Shown: positions 56,086 through 64,000 of the stretch, piece after piece
How the letters are laid out: each line of letters opens with the position of its first letter
Position numbering within the stretch: the first letter of the stretch is position 1
The notes under the pieces: model-generated
What the model was told of the DNA's origin: nothing
The model's database searches: none
What the model saw: only the letters and a program-made list of their open reading frames with translations
Source: Aquimarina sp. MMG016
GTDB taxonomy: Bacteria > Bacteroidota > Bacteroidia > Flavobacteriales > Flavobacteriaceae
DNA: 64,000 nucleotides
Assembly: GCF_018100805.1 (NCBI RefSeq)
Contig: NZ_JAGJEA010000004.1
Location: forward strand, 186,001 to 250,000
Direction of reading: 5' to 3'
Made by a program: the position numbers and the translations under genes

Positions 56086-58485
56086 TTATTCTGTTCGTAA
56101 TGAATCTACGGGGTTTGCTGTTACTGATTTGATAGCTTGTATACTAATCGTAATAACAGTTATAATTAATGCACCTAAACCTGCTATTAGAAAGATGTTC
56201 CAGGAGATATCAGTTCGATAAGAGAATTTTTGTAACCATTGACTCATCATATAATACGCAATGGGGCCTGCTATAAAGAGTGCAATAACAACTAGTTTGA
56301 TAAAATCTTTAGAAAGTAACATCCACAAGTTACTAAGTGAAGCACCAAGAATTTTACGGACACCTATTTCTTTGGTACGTTGTTCTGCCACAAAAGAAGC
56401 AAGTCCGAATAAACCTAAAAGACTTATAAATATGGCTAATCCGGTAAATACTTTTGCTAAACTAGCAATACGTTCCTCTGCTTTAAACTTTTTAGCATAT
56501 TCCTGATCAACAAACTGATAATCAAATGGAAGGTTTGGAAAATTCTTTTTAAAAGTATCTTCTACTAACTCCAAACTACTGCTTACACTTTTATCAGGAT
56601 TGAGACGTAGATTATAAAAACTGGCATTCTCGTCATTATCAAAAACATACATAGCTTGTTTTACTGGGCTATATGGAGATTGAACAATCATATCCTTAAT
56701 CACTCCAATAATTTTAAGTGGTGGATCCGGATTTTCAGTATCAGTATCTCTAATATATTTACCAACGGGATCCTTCAATCCCATATATTTTATGGCAGTT
56801 TCATTAAGAATTACGGCATTAGAATCACTTGCAAACTCTCTTGAAAAACCTCTACCAGCTATTAATTCTACATCTAGTGCTTTATTAAATTCATATGATA
56901 CCGAAGTATAGGCGAAATCTTCTTGAAAATCTTCTGGTTTCCCTTCCCAAGTATACCCACTTCTATTAGACCAAACATTGGTGGTAGGACTGCTAGTTGT
57001 TGCCATTTCTATTGCCGCACCAGAAGCTATGAACTGATTTCTCATAAGATCAGCCTTACCAAGGAATTCATCACTCATTACCGGAACTTGTATCAATCCT
57101 TCTTTATTATAACCGATGGGTCTATCTTTACTATGTTGTATTTGATTCATTACAACCAAAGTTCCAATAATGAGAGCTATAGAGACAGTGAATTGCGTAA
57201 CTACCAATATTTTTCTGGGAAGTGCTGCAAAACGACCTGCTTTGAATGTTCCTTTTAATACAGAGACAGGATTGAATGAAGATAAATATAATGCAGGGTA
57301 GCTACCTGACAGAAATGCGGTTAGCAAAATAAACACGAAAGAAACACCCCAGAATTGAAGACTAAGCCACGGAAAAACAATTTCTTTACTTGCTAAATTA
57401 TTAAAACCATTTAAAAACAGTAAAACAATGGCAATAGCTAAAACAAAAGAGAAGACAACAACTAAAAAAGATTCACTTAAAAACTGAAAAATAAGTTGAC
57501 CTCTTTTAGAACCTATTGATTTTCTTATTCCTACTTCTGTTGCACGTTTCTCTGACCGTGCAGTACTTAAATTCACAAAGTTTATACACGCAAGTAATAA
57601 TACAAACAAACCTATAACACCAAATAGCCAAACATTTTCGATACGTCCGCCTGTTTGAACACCGTTTTCAAAATTAGAACGTAAATGCCAATCTTTCATA
57701 GGTAATAAAAACAGCTGAGGATTGAACTCTGCTGTTTCTTCATTAGCATTTTTCTTTGCATCCTTTATTTTAGATGTAACAATATCCATGGTAGTATTGT
57801 CATTGATTTGTACAAAAAGTTGAAAAGAATTGTTCCCCCAAGAATCTGCCGCTCTTGTTAACCACTCTTGCGTGGTAATATAATGCTTCCAAGGAATTAT
57901 ATAATCAGTGTCATTAAAAGCATTGTTAACCGGTATATCCTCATATACAGCAGTAACCAACAAATCATCTGTATTATTTACTTTTATAATCTTACCTAAT
58001 GGGTTTTCAGTGCCGAATAATGTTTCTGAAGTGGACTTAGAAAGCATTATTGAATTCTTTTCTTTCAATCCATATTTTTCACCTTTAAGAATTTTGAGAT
58101 TTAATACATCAGAAGCAGGTTCTTGCATAAAATTACCCTCTCTATAAATACTTTTTTCACCATATCTTAAATACCTAGGTTGTGTCCAGGATGACATTAT
58201 GATATGCTTAAAATTATCATTATAGTTTTCACGCAGTTCAAACTCCAAAGGTCTTGGTATTGCAGGTCCTGTTCCAACATTACCATTGAATGTCTGACTT
58301 TGAAAAACCTGAGCAATCTTTGCTTTGTTTTCAAAATAATTATTGTAACTCAATTCATCTGCAATCCACAATCCTATCATTATGGTCACCGCCATGCCTA
58401 TTGCAAGACCAGAAATGTTAATAATAGAATATATCTTGTTTTTAAGAAGATTTCTAAACGCTATTTTGATGTAATTCCTAAACAT
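56086..58485 (-). CDS. FtsX/MacB-type ABC transporter permease (recent paralogue B)
   Basis: 799 residues, closest relative of the preceding gene. Same landmarks: 'NISGLAIGMAVTIMIGLWIADEL' helix, 'LACINFVNLSTARSEKRATEV', 'KPEDFQEDFAYTSVSYEFNKAL' (split), 'EQRTKEIGVRKILGASLSNLW', ending 'NPVDSLRTE'. It is the first permease of the operon, 50 bp after the ATPase gene. Substrate cannot be read from sequence; lipid or antimicrobial compounds are typical for the superfamily. Confidence 0.9.
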   Translation of the reverse strand: MFRNYIKIAFRNLLKNKIYSIINISGLAIGMAVTIMIGLWIADELSYNNYFENKAKIAQVFQSQTFNGNVGTGPAIPRPLEFELRENYNDNFKHIIMSSWTQPRYLRYGEKSIYREGNFMQEPASDVLNLKILKGEKYGLKEKNSIMLSKSTSETLFGTENPLGKIIKVNNTDDLLVTAVYEDIPVNNAFNDTDYIIPWKHYITTQEWLTRAADSWGNNSFQLFVQINDNTTMDIVTSKIKDAKKNANEETAEFNPQLFLLPMKDWHLRSNFENGVQTGGRIENVWLFGVIGLFVLLLACINFVNLSTARSEKRATEVGIRKSIGSKRGQLIFQFLSESFLVVVFSFVLAIAIVLLFLNGFNNLASKEIVFPWLSLQFWGVSFVFILLTAFLSGSYPALYLSSFNPVSVLKGTFKAGRFAALPRKILVVTQFTVSIALIIGTLVVMNQIQHSKDRPIGYNKEGLIQVPVMSDEFLGKADLMRNQFIASGAAIEMATTSSPTTNVWSNRSGYTWEGKPEDFQEDFAYTSVSYEFNKALDVELIAGRGFSREFASDSNAVILNETAIKYMGLKDPVGKYIRDTDTENPDPPLKIIGVIKDMIVQSPYSPVKQAMYVFDNDENASFYNLRLNPDKSVSSSLELVEDTFKKNFPNLPFDYQFVDQEYAKKFKAEERIASLAKVFTGLAIFISLLGLFGLASFVAEQRTKEIGVRKILGASLSNLWMLLSKDFIKLVVIALFIAGPIAYYMMSQWLQKFSYRTDISWNIFLIAGLGALIITVITISIQAIKSVTANPVDSLRTE

Positions 58486-58535
58486 AATTGATTGATTTAT
58501 TGATTTGATTTTGATTGATAAATGCCCTCTCTCGA

Positions 58536-59213
58536 TTACATCAATATATTTTCTGTCACTTTTTGTCCGTCTAACATTCTTATAATACGATGGCTATACT
58601 TAGCATCATGTTCACTATGTGTTACCATAATAATTGTAGTACCTGCCTCATTTAGTTCAATTAGTAAATCCATCACTTCATTACCATTAGTACTGTCCAG
58701 GTTTCCTGTTGGTTCATCTGCCAGAATTAACTTTGGATTATTAACCACCGCTCTTGCCACAGCTACACGTTGTTGCTGTCCACCTGACAATTGCTGTGGA
58801 AAGTGGTTACGTCTGTGCATAATTTGCATTTTTTCTAACACCTCTTCAACTCTTTTTTTGCGTTCAGCTGGCTTTACCCCGGTATAAATCAATGGCAATT
58901 CTACGTTTTCAAAAACAGTAAGCTCATCAATTAGGTTAAAACTCTGAAAAACAAATCCTACATTATGTTTTCGTAAATCTGACCGCTTACGCTCATTATA
59001 ACCAGCAACTTCTTGACCATTAAACTTGAAACTTCCTCCATCCGGATCATCTAATAGGCCTAAGATGTTCAATAAGGTTGATTTTCCACAACCTGATGGC
59101 CCCATTATTGCAACAAACTCTCCTTCTTTAACATTAAAAGACAACTTGTTTAATGCAATGGTTTGTACTTCTTCAGTTCTGTAAAATTTCTCTAAGTCAG
59201 TAATCTGTATCAT
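58536..59213 (-). CDS. ABC transporter ATP-binding protein (LolD/MacB type)
   Basis: 225 residues with Walker A 'GPSGCGKSTLLN' near 37, Q-loop 'GFVFQSFNLIDELTVFEN', signature 'LSGGQQQRVAVARAV' near 141, Walker B 'LILADEPTGNLDS' near 163 and 'IIMVTHSEHDA' near 196. It is placed between the HlyD-type adaptor and four permeases, which it should energise. Close in sequence to the ATPase of the second operon. Confidence 0.95.
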   Translation of the reverse strand: MIQITDLEKFYRTEEVQTIALNKLSFNVKEGEFVAIMGPSGCGKSTLLNILGLLDDPDGGSFKFNGQEVAGYNERKRSDLRKHNVGFVFQSFNLIDELTVFENVELPLIYTGVKPAERKKRVEEVLEKMQIMHRRNHFPQQLSGGQQQRVAVARAVVNNPKLILADEPTGNLDSTNGNEVMDLLIELNEAGTTIIMVTHSEHDAKYSHRIIRMLDGQKVTENILM

Positions 59214-59237
59214 TATATTCAGTTTTTTAATTGATTC

Positions 59238-60488
59238 TTATTTTAATATTAATTCTTCTACGTCTCCAAAACTATCATAGCTAGATGTGACTACTCTATC
59301 ACCTGGATTCAATCCTTCAACTACTTCATAATATTCTGTGTTTTGACTTCCTAATCGAATGTTTACTTTGTAAGCTATATCTCCGCCTTCACTCACTTTA
59401 AAAATCCAATTACCTCCTGTTTTCTGGAAAAACCCGCCCTTATCTACTAATAATGCCTGTTTTTCTGCACTTAATGCCACTCGGATTTGTAGGTTCTGAC
59501 CACGACGGATACCTTCAGGTACATCGCCTTCAAAATGCATATCTACCTGAAAACGCCCGTTATTAACCTGTGTAAATACTTTTTTAATAACCAGGATATA
59601 AGGTTTATTATTTAAGATAACAGTTCCTTTTTGACCATTATAGATTCTGGAAATATAGTGTTCATCGATATCAACACGCACTTTAAATCCGCTTAATACA
59701 TCTACCTGTCCTAAACGTTCACCTTTAGTTTTAGATTGACCTATTTCTGCGTCCAAAGAAGTTAATTGACCATCAATGGGAGCCCTAACTACTAAATCTC
59801 CAACTTTTTTACGCATTAACTCTAAAGCATTTTGCGTTCTTGTATACGAACTTCTAGCTTGGTTTAATTCTTGTTTTGTTGAGATAGAATCCTGACTAAG
59901 TACTTGTTTTGCCAATTGCATACGCTGCTTTTGGTAGTTATAGTCGTTTTCTGATGACTCATAATCCTGACGACCAATTGCTCCTTTTTTATACAGTTTC
60001 TGGTTCAGCTCATATACACGCTTAGCTTCAATTAAACTATTCTCAACATCTGTAAATTGATTACGTCTGTTGATTGTATTTTGACGTGCAGCATTTTGAG
60101 AAATCTGCATCTGGGTTAATAGATTATATACTGATGTTTCCTGATTGATAAGACTCAGTTCCAAATCTGTGTTCGATAATCTCAAGATTGGTTCTCCTTT
60201 TTTCATAATAGCCCCATCTTCTACAAATTTTTCTTCTACTCGGCCTCCTTCTAAAGCATCCAGATAAATAGTTGTAATTGGCAAAACAATTCCGTTTACT
60301 GGAATATTTTCCTGAAAGACATCATTTCTAACGGTGTTAATGGCTATACGTTCTTTTTCTACATTTAATTTAGAACCTCCTGATGATTTTACTACTACAA
60401 AAATGATAAGTGCTAGGATTAATAAACCGCCAATTAACATTGCTATGCGTGATTTTGAAAATTGTTTCTTTTGAATTGGAACGTCCAT
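59238..60488 (-). CDS. HlyD/MacA-type periplasmic adaptor protein
   Basis: About 416 residues when started at ATG 60488 ('MDVPIQKKQFSKSRIAML'); the longer frame to 60626 crosses the promoter and adds 46 unlikely residues. A single N-terminal membrane helix (about 16-36) is followed by a lipoyl-like half-domain, a long coiled-coil hairpin (about 105-215, 'QISQNAARQNTINRRNQF', 'YDYQKQRMQLAKQ'-like) and the beta-barrel ('VVRAPIDGQLTSLDAEIGQ', 'RVDIDEHYISRIYNGQKG'). It links the inner-membrane permeases to the TolC duct. First gene of the first operon, with the conserved promoter layout directly upstream. Confidence 0.9.
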   Translation of the reverse strand: MDVPIQKKQFSKSRIAMLIGGLLILALIIFVVVKSSGGSKLNVEKERIAINTVRNDVFQENIPVNGIVLPITTIYLDALEGGRVEEKFVEDGAIMKKGEPILRLSNTDLELSLINQETSVYNLLTQMQISQNAARQNTINRRNQFTDVENSLIEAKRVYELNQKLYKKGAIGRQDYESSENDYNYQKQRMQLAKQVLSQDSISTKQELNQARSSYTRTQNALELMRKKVGDLVVRAPIDGQLTSLDAEIGQSKTKGERLGQVDVLSGFKVRVDIDEHYISRIYNGQKGTVILNNKPYILVIKKVFTQVNNGRFQVDMHFEGDVPEGIRRGQNLQIRVALSAEKQALLVDKGGFFQKTGGNWIFKVSEGGDIAYKVNIRLGSQNTEYYEVVEGLNPGDRVVTSSYDSFGDVEELILK

Positions 60489-60510
60489 ATCTGGTTTTTT
60501 GGTTACATCA

Positions 60511-60626
60511 ATTATATAGTGAAGATGATGCCAAAAACATAACACACTCATTATCAATAAACAGAAAGATTTAAGAGAAATAAAAGTGTTCGGTTTTGAT
60601 ACACTTTCTGTTCGAAAACAATACAC
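60511..60626 (-). promoter_or_regulatory. Sigma-54-like promoter with tandem enhancer sites, first operon
   Basis: On the minus strand: TGTTCG-AAAACA-ATACAC as read on the plus strand at 60609-60626 and TGTTCG-GTTTTG-ATACAC at 60587-60604, start to start 22 bp. Then come 75 bp to TGGCATCATCTTCACTATATAAT ending at 60511. GG at 60532-60531 and C at 60519 fit -24/-12 spacing. The predicted transcription start would be about 20 bp before ATG 60488 and the enhancer sites about 80-120 bp upstream, as for sigma-54 activators. Confidence 0.62.
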
Positions 60627-60693
60627 TTAACATCTAGATATTTTCTTTTTTCTAATTTTTATTAGCTGAATATAATATTGTAATATTGTATTA

Positions 60694-62043
60694 ATGGTAT
60701 TAAAAGAAGCTACAATTTTAGTTATAGATGACGATCTAGACATTCTGACCGCATTACGTCTTTTACTAAAACCTTTGGTAAAAGAAGTAGTCATCGAAAA
60801 AAATCCAAGTAATATAGGTGCGCAAATAGAGGGTAAAAAATTTGATATCATCATTCTTGATATGAATTTTAATGGTTTAGTAAATACTGGTAATGAAGGT
60901 ATTTTTTGGCTTAATAAAATCAAAAAGCAAAAACCTGATCCCGAAGTTGTTTTAATTACTGCATATGCGGACATTGATTTAGCAATTCGTGCGCTAAAAG
61001 AAGGTGCCTCAGACTTTTTGGTAAAACCCTGGAAGAATGAAAAAATTATTAACACCATAGCCTCATTGCTAGGAAAAAGAAAGTCTAAAACTAACACTCA
61101 AACGGTAATACATTCTAATAATAATCAAATTCTTGGGGAAAGTGATGCAATAAAAGATGTTTTTGTAAAGCTTAAAAAAGTAGCGCCAACAGATGCTAAT
61201 GTGTTGATTCTTGGAGAAAATGGCACAGGTAAAGATCTAATAGCAAAGGCCATACACGATAATTCTAATAGAAGAGATCAACCTTTTGTAAAAGTTGATG
61301 TAGGCGCATTGACATCTACATTATTCGAAAGTGAATTATTTGGTTATAAAAAAGGGGCTTTTACAGATGCCAAAGAAGACAGAATTGGACGTTTTGAAGC
61401 CGCTAATGGTGGTACTTTATTCCTAGATGAAATTGGTAATATCGGTTTAGGACAACAAGTACGATTATTAACCGTATTGCAAAACAGGCAAGTTACCCCT
61501 CTAGGTTCTAATCAATCTATTTCTATCGATATCAGATTAATCTGTGCAACTAATATAGATCCAAAAATACTTGCAGATGAGAAAAAATTCAGAAAGGATT
61601 TAATTTATCGAATAAATACAGTTGATATTATTATGCCTCCGCTGCGTGATCGCGGAACAGATATCACCTTGCTGGCAAAACATTTTATTTCAATCTATGC
61701 GGATAAGTATAATAAAAGTCCTTTTTCTTTAGATTCAGGGTTTATTTCAAAACTTAAGAAACATGATTTCCCTGGCAATGTTAGAGAGCTTCAATATGTT
61801 CTGGAACGTGCGGTTATCATGACTGACGGAAATGTATTAAAAGCAGAAGATTTGGTATTTTCTTCGATAGAGAGACAAACTAATACAACTTCAGTAACTA
61901 CAACAATGAATTTAGACAGTATTGAAAAAAATGCAATTCTCACTGTATTAGAAAAAAACAAAGGAAATGTCTCTAAATCTGCTAAAGAATTAGGAATCAC
62001 CAGAGCAGCTTTATATAGAAGATTGGACAAACATGAACTATAA
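60694..62043 (+). CDS. Sigma-54-dependent response regulator (NtrC family)
   Basis: 449 residues. Receiver domain 1-120 ('LVIDDDLDILTA', phospho-acceptor 'IIILDMNFNG', 'FLVKPWKNEKI'). AAA+ domain about 145-375 with Walker A 'GENGTGKDLIAKAI', the sigma-54 loop as 'GAFTDA' (GAFTGA with Asp in place of the second Gly), Walker B 'GGTLFLDEIGN' and 'GNVRELQYVLERAV'. Fis-type DNA-binding helix at the C-terminus ('KGNVSKSAKELGITRAALYRRL'). Divergent from the export operon it probably activates, and overlapping the sensor gene by 11 bases. Start ATG at 60694. Confidence 0.93.
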   Translation: MVLKEATILVIDDDLDILTALRLLLKPLVKEVVIEKNPSNIGAQIEGKKFDIIILDMNFNGLVNTGNEGIFWLNKIKKQKPDPEVVLITAYADIDLAIRALKEGASDFLVKPWKNEKIINTIASLLGKRKSKTNTQTVIHSNNNQILGESDAIKDVFVKLKKVAPTDANVLILGENGTGKDLIAKAIHDNSNRRDQPFVKVDVGALTSTLFESELFGYKKGAFTDAKEDRIGRFEAANGGTLFLDEIGNIGLGQQVRLLTVLQNRQVTPLGSNQSISIDIRLICATNIDPKILADEKKFRKDLIYRINTVDIIMPPLRDRGTDITLLAKHFISIYADKYNKSPFSLDSGFISKLKKHDFPGNVRELQYVLERAVIMTDGNVLKAEDLVFSSIERQTNTTSVTTTMNLDSIEKNAILTVLEKNKGNVSKSAKELGITRAALYRRLDKHEL

Positions 62044-63376
62044 AGGCTACATTTTCAGACTCTTTTTAAGGATTCTTTTTTTAGTATTCCTTATTTTAAC
62101 CCTACTCTATACTATAGATAAAGAACATGCAGCAGGAATAGCTGTAGCTAGTTGTGTTATTTTATATTTTGGATATACCACTTACGTATTTATCAAACGT
62201 AGATTTGTGGTCATGGATGATTTTTTTGAAGCGGTTAAGTATCGTGATTTCTCCAGATGGTTTCCAGAAGATAGAGGACCAAAAGATATAAGACAGCTCT
62301 ACAAAGGGTTTAATGAGGTAAACCGTACGATTAAAGAGATTAATACTAAGAACGAAGCACAATATGTCTATCTTCAGAAAATTCTGGAAATGGTTGATAT
62401 TGGTATTATAGCTTATAATCTAGAAACCGGAGATGTATTATGGTCTAATGATTCATTTAGAGAAACTTTAGATTTTCCATCGTTTAAAAACATTCGTTTT
62501 GTAGAAAAAAGAAAACCTGATTTATATGATGCGGTTTTTGAAACTTATCACAAAGAACCTAATTCTATTACTATTGCGGTTCAAAATGAAAAATTAAAAG
62601 TTCTAATTTCTGATACCGTTTTTCAAGTTGAAGATGACCCTTTTAAATTAATTGTTCTTCAGAACATTGATGATACTCTAAATAAAAATGAATCCGAGGC
62701 CTGGAAGAAATTACTAAGTGTAATGACTCATGAAATTATGAATTCTATTGCTCCTATTTCATCTTTGGCAGATACACTTCAGACTCATTTACAACTTGCT
62801 CTTGATGAACCTGAATTAAATCAAATAGAGCTGGAAGACGTAAATGCAGGTATAAAAACTATTAAAAATCGGAGTGAAGGTTTACTGAAATTTGCCAAAA
62901 CTTATCGTAGCCTTAGTAAAGTAACACATCTTAATCTGGAGAAAAAGAAAGTTTCTGAGCTATTTGATACTGTAAAGCTTTTAATGCAACCATCCTTGGA
63001 TGTAAAAAATATCGCTATAGATTTTAGTATCAAAACTCCTAAATTAATATTAGATATAGATAGCCATCTTATTGAGCAAGTGCTTATCAATCTTATCCTA
63101 AACGCTGTAGATGCTTGTAAAAATAAACCAAAACCTCATATAAAAGTTATTGCAGAGCAAACTCCAAACAAAAACATTGTAATTAAGGTGTATGATAATG
63201 GCTCTGGTATTCCTCCTGAGATTATGGAGAATATTTTTATTCCGTTTTTTACTAGTAAAGCTACAGGAAGTGGTATTGGGCTAAGTCTAAGTAAACAAAT
63301 TATGTTACTTCACAAAGGTAAAATACTTGTGAATAGCGCAGAGGACGAAGGAACCGTAATTAGTTTGGTATTTTAA
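62033..63376 (+). CDS. Membrane sensor histidine kinase, partner of the NtrC-type regulator
   Basis: 447 residues. Two closely spaced membrane helices in the first 50 residues with almost no periplasmic loop, a HAMP-like linker, then a PAS-type domain about 125-215 ('[21 protein letters not shown]'). The kinase core has '[21 protein letters not shown]' with the phospho-acceptor His near 233, N box '[15 protein letters not shown]', G1 '[11 protein letters not shown]' and G2 '[13 protein letters not shown]'. It is translationally coupled to the regulator gene. The short external part suggests sensing within the membrane, consistent with envelope stress. Confidence 0.92.
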   Translation: MNYKGYIFRLFLRILFLVFLILTLLYTIDKEHAAGIAVASCVILYFGYTTYVFIKRRFVVMDDFFEAVKYRDFSRWFPEDRGPKDIRQLYKGFNEVNRTIKEINTKNEAQYVYLQKILEMVDIGIIAYNLETGDVLWSNDSFRETLDFPSFKNIRFVEKRKPDLYDAVFETYHKEPNSITIAVQNEKLKVLISDTVFQVEDDPFKLIVLQNIDDTLNKNESEAWKKLLSVMTHEIMNSIAPISSLADTLQTHLQLALDEPELNQIELEDVNAGIKTIKNRSEGLLKFAKTYRSLSKVTHLNLEKKKVSELFDTVKLLMQPSLDVKNIAIDFSIKTPKLILDIDSHLIEQVLINLILNAVDACKNKPKPHIKVIAEQTPNKNIVIKVYDNGSGIPPEIMENIFIPFFTSKATGSGIGLSLSKQIMLLHKGKILVNSAEDEGTVISLVF

Positions 63377-63395
63377 AAGCTCAATGAACTCCTCT

Positions 63396-63797
63396 TTATT
63401 TTACCACCTTTTTTCCTTTAAACTTCCATTCAGTAATTCCTCCATCGAGATCATAAATCTTAGTAAAACCCGCCTTTTTCATATATGTAGAACATTTACC
63501 GCTTCGACCTCCACGGCCACAATATACAGCTACAGGTTTAGACTTATCTGCTTTATCAATAAGGTCTTTAAAATTTTCATCTCTGAAGTCTATATTCGTT
63601 GCTCCTTCAATATGACCTTCATTGTATTCTTTGGGCGTACGTACATCAATTAACTGAACTTTTCCCATATCCAACAACGAATCCATTTCTTCTACTGTAA
63701 TTAATTCTACTACAGAATCTCCTTCTGTTTGTTTCTCCTTACAACTTAAAAAAGCTAAAGAAATAAAAGCTATCAATAAAAATGGTTTAATCTTCAT
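63396..63797 (-). CDS. Rhodanese-like lipoprotein
   Basis: 133 residues: lipoprotein signal 'AFISLAFLSC' (Cys near 19), then one rhodanese domain with 'LIDVRTPKEYNEGHIEGATNID' and the active-site loop 'VAVYCGRGGRSGKCSTYM' carrying the catalytic Cys. Single-domain periplasmic rhodaneses handle sulfane sulfur or act as binding modules. Converges on the histidine kinase, 19 bp apart. A second rhodanese gene lies 9 bp upstream, so the two may be an operon. Confidence 0.93.
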   Translation of the reverse strand: MKIKPFLLIAFISLAFLSCKEKQTEGDSVVELITVEEMDSLLDMGKVQLIDVRTPKEYNEGHIEGATNIDFRDENFKDLIDKADKSKPVAVYCGRGGRSGKCSTYMKKAGFTKIYDLDGGITEWKFKGKKVVK

Positions 63798-63806
63798 AGT
63801 ATAAAA

Positions 63807-64000
63807 TTATTCTGCTATTTCGCCATCCCAATTCATAAAGCCTCCAATTAAATTATAGGTAGTTTCGAACCCCATTTGGTTCATTAGTGAACAGGCTTGG
63901 GCACTTCTGGCACCTGAACGACAATACACATAGTAATTTTTGGATTTGTCCAACTTCTCTACTTCATCAAGAAAACCTTGTCCCTGACGGATATCGATAT
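63807..64000 (-). CDS. Rhodanese-like protein, 5' part outside window
   Basis: The frame is open from the right edge to TAA at 63807. The visible C-terminal 63 residues read 'DIRQGQGFLDEVEKLDKSKN', then 'YYVYCRSGARSAQACSLM' with the active-site Cys of a rhodanese domain, and end 'LIGGFMNWDGEIAE'. The N-terminus is outside the window. It is probably transcribed with the rhodanese lipoprotein downstream. Confidence 0.85.
   Translation of the reverse strand, partial: IDIRQGQGFLDEVEKLDKSKNYYVYCRSGARSAQACSLMNQMGFETTYNLIGGFMNWDGEIAE

Noticed and set aside
46237..58887. Many plus-strand frames of 60-137 residues within the export cluster
   Set aside because: They are antisense shadows of the conserved permease and ATPase genes, repeating at the same relative position in each paralogue.
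60627..61097. 156-residue minus-strand frame
   Set aside because: It lies antisense to the start of the sigma-54 regulator, which has full receiver and AAA+ motifs; the antisense translation has no family features.
1..64000. CRISPR arrays, insertion sequences, prophage or integrase
   Set aside because: No regularly spaced repeats, transposase motifs or tRNA-flanked integrase were seen anywhere in the window.

Overview
The window looks like chromosomal DNA of a marine, polysaccharide-degrading member of the Flavobacteriaceae (Bacteroidota), possibly Aquimarina-like; the genus is a guess. The evidence is low-GC DNA, T9SS-type C-terminal sorting domains on secreted glycosidases, a tmRNA tag reading GENNYALAA, family-restricted small proteins (Lacal_2735, DUF2452, TIGR03643, DUF2256), large FtsX-type permeases, and an AT-rich genome without Shine-Dalgarno-like leaders.

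Layout. 1-15 kb is mostly housekeeping and small regulators: an incomplete secreted hydrolase-like gene, an Lrp-type regulator, an alanine:sodium symporter, a membrane LuxR-type regulator, the fused mutase/GTPase IcmF, PurU, a PqqB-like metallo-hydrolase, a DUF4197 lipoprotein, a membrane AraC regulator divergent from an SRPBCC/VOC pair, a Lacal_2735 protein and a BtuF-like binding protein. 14.7-17.6 kb holds a 38-residue membrane protein, pyrF, an AlaDH/PNT-type oxidoreductase and the tmRNA gene.

17.7-30.1 kb is a DNA-repair and light-response block, all on the minus strand. One operon carries DUF2256, cry-DASH, an FeS-type PhrB photolyase, a third cryptochrome/photolyase, TIGR03643 and DUF2452. 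The next is the four-gene ligase-associated repair set (beta-CASP exonuclease, ATP-dependent ligase, Lhr-like helicase, PdeM phosphoesterase). In it the ligase frame is broken at an A8 run that is also a good -1 slippery site. folE lies upstream and shares a dyad, GTTTAAC-N14-(G/A)TTAAAC, with the promoter region of the cryptochrome operon. A decayed Lacal_2735 paralogue sits beside folE.

30.3-43.1 kb is a beta-glucan/cellulose locus: a GH16 enzyme with a beta-gamma-crystallin domain and CBM6, a 1289-residue propeller regulator whose histidine-kinase core has lost its catalytic residues, and a 1967-residue GH9-GH5-GH5 cellulase. Both enzymes end in T9SS domains.

43.2-63.4 kb is an envelope-export locus. 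Five FtsX/MacB-type permeases, two ABC ATPases, an HlyD-type adaptor, a TolC protein and a GIN-domain protein form two minus-strand operons. Both operons are preceded by the same regulatory layout: two TGTTCG-anchored sites 22 bp apart, lying exactly 75 bp from a conserved -24/-12-like element. Divergent from the first operon is a sigma-54-type response regulator plus histidine kinase, the obvious candidate controller. The window ends with two rhodanese genes, the last one incomplete.
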